Shown one piece after another: positions 55,461 to 64,000 of a stretch of 64,000 nt of DNA. Position 1 is the stretch's first letter, and each line of letters opens with the position of its first letter. The DNA lies in assembly GCA_030867875.1 (NCBI GenBank), contig JAOWCC010000553.1:583001-647000 (forward strand). The letters run 5' to 3'. The stretch is from Actinernus sp. WN-2022 (taxonomy: Eukaryota > Cnidaria > Anthozoa > Actiniaria > Actinernidae). The position numbers and the translations under genes were made by a program. The notes beneath the pieces are model-generated. The model had not been told where the DNA came from. It saw only the letters and a list, made by a program, of their open reading frames with translations, and did no database searches.

Positions 55461-57072
55461 GAATTATATAGTTGTATAGATAATTATAGAGAGTAAATAT
55501 ATTTGTCCCCAATTATAGCAATACCATGCTAAATACATTGACTCTCTCTTCTGTTAGTAGTAGTAGTTCTAGTTCCCTTGGTGCCACTATATACATTTTA
55601 TATATTATAAATATACAGGCTAAATCCAGTAGATTACATACTACATAAAACATAATCGTGACTGCTGCCTTAAAAAAATCTTTTTTATTGTTGTTGTAAA
55701 TGGATGGGTAAATAATGCATGTATCAGCAGCTTCCATCAGGGGTGGATACATGGAAACCTTGTCAGAATTAATTGTTTGTTGCCCATTGGTGAGGGGGGG
55801 GGGGGGGGTAGGGTGGGAAGCTCACTTTGGTCCATGGATTAGGAACCAAGGGGACCAACCTTGTATTAATTTTTAGTATTTGTTGTGCCCTATACCAGGG
55901 GGTTTGATTGGGCATTTGGACAAATCCCCAGGGTACCTGACCCCTGGGGGAAGCCACTGATACATGCATAACACTGCTGTGGTAGCTGCCAGTAAATATG
56001 CAAAGCTACTGATACAGTTCAAAACTGAATGCTAAATCACTGGGAGGAAGTTAAAATGAACATTGCATGTGTTATTTTAAAGACTTGTTGTTGAGGTTGT
56101 ACTTGGCCTCTTGTTGTCATTACGAGACAAGGAGAGATAGATCGATGAGTCATTGTCAGAAATCTATTCTCTGGCATAACACTAGGCAATCTGTCAATGG
56201 TAAAACTGTTGACAGTTTGGGTCAGGTCAACTACACAGCTAAGGCATGTTTTACGACAGAATAACCTAGCTAGGAGAGTCTACTGGATTAAGATACTGTT
56301 ACATGTCTGTTAATATGGGAAAAACAGAAGAATCCTTCGTTTAGCTTGATAACCATGTTTGGACTTGGAAGCAGAATTGAGACTTTAGATGTATTTTGTG
56401 AGTCCCAAATCGCTAGTTCCCATACAGTCCATACAAGTAATACAAACACGCGTTTTTTTTGCCAACCACATTATATATGCAAATATATAAATAACGTTGT
56501 GTTTACAAACAGTAGTATCGCTACAGCAAGAACAGCAGATAAAGTTACATAGAGGCACACAAATTGACATAGCTAGCTCCATCACAGGATGGACAGGATA
56601 CAACTTATAATATGGTACAAATATAAACATACATTTGGGACAATCGGAACCTGCAGTATAACAGAACAGAAGACTAATGTGTGTTACTTGAATAAGTAGT
56701 GTTTAAATTGAAATGTCAACTTCTTTAATTTACATACGAGAAAAACAAAAATATTAAATTACATATATACTTGGGGAGCAGAGAATGAAAGTCACCGCGC
56801 TACCAGCCACTCCTAAAGACTTCTAAATTCAGCTAATAATTCTTCCCTTTGGTTATTACTAAGAGGATTTCAAATGAAAGTGTATTTCATCTTCAATCTC
56901 ATGTGGCCCGAGTGGAAGCCCAGATGGGCTCTTGTTTTAGCTTGATTCATATTCGCTCGTTAGTTTACCACGCAATGTGTTCCTGACGCGTGACGGGAAT
57001 TTCAGCAACTTTCAGACTGACTATATTCTTTATTTATTTTCGTAAATCACTAGATACAATGGGATTCAAAGA
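55461..57072. other. no supported gene
   Basis: Scattered short ORFs on both strands and a poly-G tract near 55796. No motif, splice pair or repeat boundary identified. Confidence 0.4.
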
Positions 57073-57179
57073 AAATTCATTGCCCGACTTGGGAATTCCA
57101 CGTTAAATTTCACTTGAAAAACCGATATCACACTCATCGCGAAATTTAACGTGGAATTCCCTCGTCAGGCAATGAATTT
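57073..57179. mobile_element. 107-bp hairpin MITE
   Basis: Arms of about 40 bp: AAATTCATTGCC, then GGGAATTCCACGTTAAATTT, and the complement, around a 26-base loop. Confidence 0.85.
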
Positions 57180-57518
57180 ACCTATAGTATTTAAATGGTC
57201 TACACGGTCAACCATAACAAATAAAGACTTGTCTGGTTTATTTATTGTTTCGCTGGTAGACCGTGGTAGACCGTCATGCATGACGTCATTGCAATTTGCG
57301 GTAGTTTGTTGTGCATGCCCATTGACATGCATGCACAACAAGTGACAGTTGTAACTTTTACAAACTCGTGTCCAGACCCTTTTCTCATTAGGTTTTGCAT
57401 CTGATTGTAGTGTAGTCTTTGATTTCATACTCCAGGCTATGGTTCACAAGCTGTTTTAGTCTGAACTAGGATTTAAAATTTTGCCTTAAAAGTTGTTAAG
57501 TCCAGGAAAGGGTATGAT

Positions 57519-57589
57519 CACAGGTAAACCCAATCTCTGTAAGTAAGTGTTAGTCAATATTGCCACTTACAGAGCTTGGGTTACCTGTG
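57519..57589. repeat. 71-bp foldback
   Basis: Arms CACAGGTAAACCCAATCTCT and, on the complement, CACAGGTAACCCAAGCTCTG, then GTAAGTGG. Too short to assign. Confidence 0.75.
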
Positions 57590-58171
57590 GTATGAGATTA
57601 GGGTTTTGAGACCTGTGTAGCACACTCCCACCCAAACTTCAATGCCCCTCCCCCCCCCCCCCCTACTCCAAAGGCTTTCTTGCTAGTTTGTGTCCACTTC
57701 AGAAGCAGAAAAATAAAGGAGATGTCACTTTGATTACTAATTAAGGTAATAATTAAGCAACAAAAAATAATCCAAAAATTAATAATGAGTTATAATTATT
57801 TTAAGTGTCTTGCTAATAAGGGCTTTGATTTCTAATGACACTGTATTGCATTATCTTCAAATAACCAATCCTTTTTTGTACAAGAATGGGAAGCTTGCTA
57901 TTCACCAAACTTTTTCTACGAAAGGAGTCAGTAAAAGAAAAATTATATTATTTAAAGTTTATTGATAAGCAACTATTTTTACATTTTACTCAGTGCACCT
58001 GCAGACAGCTTAGCTAATCGAGGTGGGTAGTACTATAATATTTCTTATTTACATGCAACATATATTGCAATAACTATACAAATTTTACAATAATTATACA
58101 ATTTTACAATAACTATGAATAAATAAGTAAAAATATATACAGGAAGAAATGTATTTCTCTTGTAACGGACA

Positions 58172-58314
58172 ATGGAAGGGATGTGTGCAAAAAGGGTGTA
58201 AGTGACTCTTGATCACATTCTAAATTCTCCTTCAATTTCTTTGTTTTCTAAGGGAGAATTTAGAACATGATCAAGAATCACTTAATATGCCCTTTTTGCA
58301 CACAGCCCTTCAAT
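58172..58314. mobile_element. hairpin MITE, copy B
   Basis: Same family as 9507-9636: GTGTGCAAAAAGGG, GTGACTCTTGATCACATTCT and CTTTTTGCACACAGCCCTTC are shared. Confidence 0.9.
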
Positions 58315-58788
58315 TTATGAATGTAATGAATTGGTAGTGCAAAGAAAAATAAGTTCCTATATATGGACGAGAGGACCTGGAGAGCGGTTATGATAATTAG
58401 GGTTATATATAAAATGTCAAGAGACAGAGTCAGTTCATTGTGGTTCTGGCTCATGACTTGTATACTACGTTAATTTTGAACAGGGCAAAAAGTTGCTACA
58501 TGAATGTCAAATAACTAAGCAAGTTCAAGAAATAAGGCATATTATTAATTCCAAGTACAATATGTATAATATTATCCTACGATAGTGATACATATACTTC
58601 AATGTAGGGACATGTGGATATGGTCCTATTACCAGTACATTATATATACCATATGTTATAATACCAGACACGGTGACATGTCAGTTCACTTGTCTCTTTT
58701 TTTTCAATCAATACCATGACATCAAAATATAGGTCTCCTCCTGTTTCAAAACTTGTACAAAATAATGTTCTATGGATATTTATTTGCC
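58315..58788. other. no gene seen
   Basis: AT-rich sequence directly left of the long-TIR element. No coding feature. Confidence 0.4.
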
Positions 58789-59757
58789 TTAACCCTTTCA
58801 CGCCGATATTTGATGTATTTTACTGGTTACTTACTTTGAGGATTTCAGTCTTGCTAAGTTGAAAGAGCAAGGCCCTGAGATTGCCACACAGCATAATGTA
58901 TAGACAAATGATCCTATTGAACTGCATTAGGCACAGTCATTAAAAATGAAGAATTTCATCTAAATCCTCCTTTCTTTGCATAAGTTAACGACAGTTTACA
59001 TTACTTCATTTTAGAAAATAAAAAGACTGAAATCATACTTACAGAAAAATTAGTTTTCCTCAGATTATAAATTTTCTTGCAAAAATGCATGTTTCACATC
59101 AAATATAGGCTTTCAAGTTTCCACTAACCTCACTTTCTGTCCCAGAAGACTGAAACTTCCACAGCACCAAGCCATTCAATCCGTAAGCACTTCACCACAA
59201 GCTAAATTCAACCACTCCAACCGCAAAGCATACTGGGAAATCCAATCGACTGGCGGCATAGCACTCCCATATTTTCATTCTTCAAAATATATACTAAGTC
59301 TAAAGCCATTTCGACCTACATGTAATAGCTTCATATTGTAATCGATGGCAAGTAAATGTTGTCCAATATTCCAAAAAAGCTATCATGATACAATGTAGGT
59401 GGCTCCAGCCATCCATTTATAAAGCCTATGGCAAGATGACTGAAGAGCTTGTGGTCCATCCCTATGAGCAAGACACGAGGATCTATCTCAGTCAAAACAC
59501 CACACACAGACTTGGTTCTTTGAGAAAGTGCTGATTGAAGCTCTCGTCAGACTTAATGATGTCCTCCAGCACTCTATAAATGGTGAAAAAGGCTTTAAAA
59601 AGCCTTAAATTCTCCACGGTGGGCACAAACGACCATAAAAACGGCATGAGTTCTATATTTTAAAATGTTTTCAATGCAGACGATTGAATTTTGGTAGAAG
59701 GATGTAGAATCGTAAAAGGAATATAACCTGATTTTTTAAGCTATGTTACTACCATCG

Positions 59758-60487
59758 TGACGTCACAATGACGTCATTTATCCATTTGTAATACGTTTCT
59801 TACAACTGTTCATTACCGCTAAAAACAGAATGTCGTATATTGTTAAAATCTACTCGTGATGAGAATGAAGGAATCGAAAACCCGATGTCGATTGGTTTTG
59901 GAAATCAAAAGTTATGAAAGTTTTAATTTTGTCCATTTTCCCGCCAAAATTAGGCGGAAAATAAACAACACCAAAGCATTTATGAAAATATCGCTTCATT
60001 CATTTTTTAGAGTTGTAAATATTGTTGCATGAAATTTTGTCCAATCATAAAACACATTGGTGGCTAAAATCGTATGTTTTTAGAATTTTGATTTTTTTTT
60101 GTCCATAACCGGCTTGAAATTGAAGTCATATTTTCGGCAACGTCATTATGACGTCATACTTTTTTATACATGCCCTTAAAAAAACCTTTGAGTGATTTTC
60201 GAGTTTTAATGATGAAATGCGCTAGTTTGTCACTCAAAAGTCACATTATTTTCTTTTCTTGATTTTTTAACAATAGGGAGCCTTATTTAGGTACGACTCC
60301 TGACGTCACTAAATATGACGTCATAGCAACAGTCATTCCTCTATAACGTTTGCTGTAGTTGTCGTAGAACGTTCAAATTTGCGCCAAATGAATGTGTGTC
60401 ATGAAGGCCCTTTGATGGTGTAGTCTGTTTGTAACGTTTATTAAAGGGGGAATTTCACCAAAAAAGGAGGCGTCACTTATGACGTCA
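59758..60487. promoter_or_regulatory. cluster of six TGACGTCA sites
   Basis: Perfect palindromes TGACGTCA at 59758, 59769, 60149, 60301, 60316 and 60480, with AACGTCAT half-like sites at about 60139 and 60492. This is the consensus for CREB/ATF-type bZIP factors. Regulatory use is inferred. Confidence 0.5.
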
Positions 60488-61705
60488 CAACAACGTCATC
60501 ATACTAACATAAAACACCTAAAATATGTAGTTTAATTTTGTTACCAACTCACCAACATTTCTTCAAATTGAGACTATAAGTAAAGAAATGGTGTTAAATT
60601 TAATTATTTGTCCATGCTCACTGATGCCGATTTTGACGTTCTTTATGCCCGACGTGCTCTGTATAATATTCCTCCAAACAAACTTACCGCCAGCTCCGTA
60701 GGAACACATCAACTGCTTTCAAAATGACCATCCCCAGTATTATAGGTCAGTTGAAAATTCCATGGTGACAATGACTACAATTTACTTAGTGGGAGGAGGG
60801 TTCTTTCTGGTCTAGAAATAGCTAAGAATTGGTTCTTAAAACTCATGGCTGAAAGGGTTAAAGTGCCTATGAAGTGAAAACATTGACCCTGTTTTTATTT
60901 TATTTTATTAAATTTTAGTTGTCTCGGTCATTTTGTGCAATTAAAAATAAAATTGGGAAGTGTGAACATAATTTTTTGTGTCAAAGTCGGGCATAATTGT
61001 CAAAATCACGAGACAATTGTTATGCTGTTAAATATATGCTAATCACATGCATGATGTCAGTTGGTTCACATTTATATTCACCAAGTAAAAATATGGTCCA
61101 CGGCAAGGCTTCTTTGAGAGAAAAAAAATTACAGATGCCAAGGCCCCTCAAGTAAGACCTAATTTTTATTTAGAATGAGAATTAGACAAAAAATGCACTG
61201 TATTTTGTATTATTTATGAAATATAGATGTGCAAAGTGCACAGGAATCGCATTCCATGTTTTTACACCAATGCGAGAGAAGGATTCACTTTGATGTTTAG
61301 TTTTTAAATATTTCAAATATAATTTTCCTTTTGTTGATGATCTAAGTATTATAGTTATTTACCTATAATTAAAAGAGAACAAATATAAATGTAAAAGTCA
61401 CTGGTAGACTAAATTAACCCTCTCACCCTCACAGGGTTTTAACTGATTTTTGGCTCTTTCTAGACTGCAACAAACCCCCCCCCCCCCCCCCCTAAGAAAA
61501 CTGTAGTCACTGTTACCATGAAATTTTCAACATACCTATAATATACTGGGGGCTCAAAGTTTTTTAAGGCTTTTTAAAGCCTTTTTCACCATTTATAGAG
61601 TACGTGCTGCAGGACATCATTAAGTCTGATGAGAGCTTAAATCAGCACTTTCTCAAAGAACCGAGTCTGTGCCAGTGTAATTGTGATAGAGAACGAGCTT
61701 CATTT

Positions 61706-62911
61706 CCCACTACAATACAATACAATACAATACAATACAATAACTTTTATTTAAACACGATAAAAGATTAAAGCGTTGCCGCTTGTGGGGTCGTGTATAA
61801 TACTAAAATAAACTAGTTAACTATATTCAAATTTGACATTAAGTTATTAATCATCTATTTTAAAACTAATAATTCAGTAATATTTATAATAATAGTTCTT
61901 GTGAGGGGCAGTTTGCGGTGATTCAGCTCCAAAATCTAAATTATGCAGGGCCTGTGATTTACTAGCCATACTGGTAAAGTTCTTTACATTAGAGGTCTCC
62001 GGTAAGTCTGGAGTGAGCAGGTTCCACACAATTGCCGCTCTATGTGCTATCGAATTCTTCATGTAATAGCTATTGAAACGTGGCACTATAACCCTGTTTC
62101 TGTTACGTAAATTTTGCGTGCTGTCATTCTTAACTAGAATATGGTCCATAGAAGCAGGAGTGGACTCATAGAAAATTTTATATGCTAGTGTAGCTAACCT
62201 TACTTTGTACATTGAGCATAAAGGGTCCCATTTTGCTTGCTTGAGTACGTCTACGGAAGGCATATCTCGCGTAAGGCCGTATATTAGCCTAGCAGCTCTA
62301 CAATGTAGCGATTCTAAGGCGCGGAAGCCTTCCTTATTGGTGAAACTACCCCATATCGGCAACGCATATATTACGGAAGGTAAAATTATCTTAGAATACA
62401 AATCCAAAAGCGTATAGCGCGGTAGAAACCGGCTGCGTTTTAACAAATTTAGCTTATTGGCAAATCCTTTCTTGACCTCCAGTATATGACGGGTCCATGT
62501 AAGTTTGTTATCGATGGTGACACCTAGCAGCCTTGAGTGGGTCACCCATTTTATATTGTGGTTCCCAAGAGACACGGCGTTAATCGGGCCAATGAAGCTA
62601 CCTCGATGTAAGATCATAGCCTCGCACTTTTTGGGATGAGGTATGAGGTAATTTTTCGAACTCCAATCCACGAGTTCCTTTAGCGCCTTGTTGAGCATAT
62701 TAGTGACGGAGTCCACCGACTCGCCTACACAATAGATTGTCGTATCGTCTGCATACATATAAAGAGATCCAGAGACCACTGCCTTAGGTAAGTCACTTGT
62801 GTAGAGAGTGAAGAGTGTCGGCCCCAGCACAGACACTTGAGGAATTCCCACTCGTGAATGGGCTACATGTAGGACTTCTTCTGTCACTTTAGCATGAGTA
62901 TGGGGGTCTGG
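61706..62911 (-). mobile_element. 5'-truncated LINE
   Basis: Contains the C-terminal half of an RT ORF and a 3' untranslated region ending in an (ATTGT)n tail, seen as CAATA repeats at 61706-61742. It is inserted in the right arm of the long-TIR element. A second fragment is at 40253. Confidence 0.9.
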
Positions 62912-62917
62912 AGCCAC
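61874..62917 (-). pseudogene. LINE reverse transcriptase, C-terminal half
   Basis: Open for 347 codons. IPQVSVLGPTLFTLY corresponds to the QGSVLGP motif with Q-G changed to Q-V, and MYADDTTIY is the catalytic YADD box. LLGVTIDNKLTW and SLHCRAARLIYGLTRD belong to the region following the RT palm, and the end (AIVWNLLTPDLP, NVKNF) is a standard LINE C-terminus. The endonuclease and N-terminal RT blocks are absent through 5' truncation; the first few codons may derive from flanking DNA. Jockey/CR1 group, different from the full-length LINE at 25313. Confidence 0.85.
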
Positions 62918-63494
62918 CTATCATAGCTTTTTTGGAATATTGGACAATATTTACTTGCCATCGATTTGAATATGAAGCTATTAGATCGAAATGGCTTTAG
63001 ACTTAGTATGTATTATGAAGATGGAGGAAGGGCCATGTCGCTGTTTGGTAGGATTTCCCGGCATGCTTTAATGTGGTCATTATGGATGAATTTAGCTTGT
63101 GGACAGAATGGCTTGGTTCTGGGCAAATTTAGGTGTTGGGAGACAGAAAGTGAGGTTAGTGCAAACATGAAACTCTAAATTTTATGTGAAATATGCAATT
63201 TTGTGAGAAAATTTAGAATCTGAGGAGAAACATTTTTTTCTGTAACTGTCATTTTAGTCCCTTTTTCTGAAGTGAAATAATGTCAACTATAGTTAACTTA
63301 TGCAAAGAAAGGAGGATTTAGATGAAATTATTCATTTTTAATATGCCTCGTGTAGTTCAATAGGATCATCTGTCTATACATTAAGGTGTGTGGGAATCTC
63401 AGGGCATTGCTCTTTGAACTTAGTAAGACTTAAACCCTCAAAGCAAGTAACTAGTAAAAGTGCCATATGGCACTCTTGGGAGTGAATGGGTTAA

Positions 63495-64000
63495 AGGAGT
63501 GTTCATTATTTATGACTTGGGGGGAGGGGGGTCGCATTTCATTTGCTTCTCTTGTTAAAACTTTTATGACCTGGCCCCCCTATGAGTGAAATTAAAACTT
63601 AGATGAACCCCCCTGTGAAATTTCTCAAAACTTTATTGACCCCCCTAACAAAAAAAGATGGATGTGCAAGAAAGAATGCAAACTGCATAATTATACATGT
63701 ACATGTCATCTATTTAATTTACTATTGTTTCTAGATTTATGGTATTTTCCACGATACATTACCTTTGTTTAGTAGAAAACATATATAGACATGTGCATGA
63801 TACAGACGGAGATATTTTTATTAGCTCCTTGCACAACAAATGGTACATTGGAATATAGCGCTAATAAAATATAATTAATGTAAACATTAACATTATTTTA
63901 GATGCTAAATCGATAAAATTGATGATCTTAAGATCATGCTCATGGACATACTTTGGTGCAAAACGAGCTATTTCCATATATGGGTGGATTGATGACCAAA
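63495..64000. other. no gene seen
   Basis: Begins with GTTCATTATTTATGACTTGG and a G-rich tract like that at 42700, then AT-rich sequence to the window end. Confidence 0.4.

Larger units (their letters stand above)
58789..63494. mobile_element. 4.7-kb element with long inverted repeats
   Basis: The left arm (58789-59612) matches the complement of 61561-61700 plus 62911-63494, starting TTAACCCTTTCAC against TTAACCCATTCAC. Shared blocks include GGAGGATTTAGATGAAAT, AATTTAGCTTGTG-like sequence and TGAAAAAGGCTTTAAA. A truncated LINE splits the right arm. The interior (59613-61560) has no ORF, so the element is non-autonomous. Confidence 0.8.

Noticed and set aside
57290..57340. GCATGC hairpin as a terminator
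   Set aside because: Bacterial-type terminators do not apply to animal DNA, and no gene ends nearby.

Overview
The window is animal nuclear DNA, AT-rich and packed with transposons. Metazoan origin is indicated by a spliced death-domain gene, CR1/Jockey-type LINEs, tRNA-derived SINEs, Tc1-like remains and protein-primed-type DNA polymerase B (PolB) genes of the kind found in Polinton/Maverick and adintovirus-like elements. A sponge or cnidarian fits best, but the sequence alone does not settle this. Only one ordinary cellular gene can be modelled with confidence (36580-38928, four exons, about 146 aa, death domain). Almost everything else recognisable is mobile or repetitive.

Layout. 1-9500: SINE-like heads, two arrays built on AGGATCCT, several inverted-repeat elements, a decayed reverse-transcriptase gene, and part of a decayed PolB gene on the minus strand. 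9641-21750: a 12.1-kb palindromic element, the main find. Each arm runs inward from its terminus: subterminal direct repeats, a small Cys-rich ORF, an intact 1323-aa PolB gene, then a tandem array whose PolB-sense strand is almost free of T. The arms meet at a 253-bp unique spacer. The element is flanked by ATTTG on both sides and has split the older minus-strand PolB relic, whose other part lies at 21758-22335. A small MITE sits at the same junction.

22451-33304: a second large terminal-inverted-repeat element. It carries a broken gene with an XPG/PIN-like nuclease region (Academ-like in character), interrupted by a full-length LINE (25313-30016) that has both ORFs open and a 6-bp target duplication. 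33-40 kb: a local duplication, a palindromic TTAA-flanked element and the death-domain gene. 40-64 kb: nested non-autonomous DNA transposons, foldback elements, truncated LINE copies, a deleted Tc1 transposase, a long inverted duplication (47.3/54.1 kb) and a 4.7-kb element with long inverted repeats whose interior holds six TGACGTCA sites.

How parts relate. The history reads as layered insertion: PolB relic, then a MITE and the palindromic PolB element; Academ-like element, then the LINE; long-TIR element, then a truncated LINE. The palindromic element appears to carry its own replicative polymerase, in two copies, and no recognisable integrase, ATPase or capsid gene. Arm comparisons, motif positions and splice sites were read by eye; boundaries of diverged repeats are approximate.
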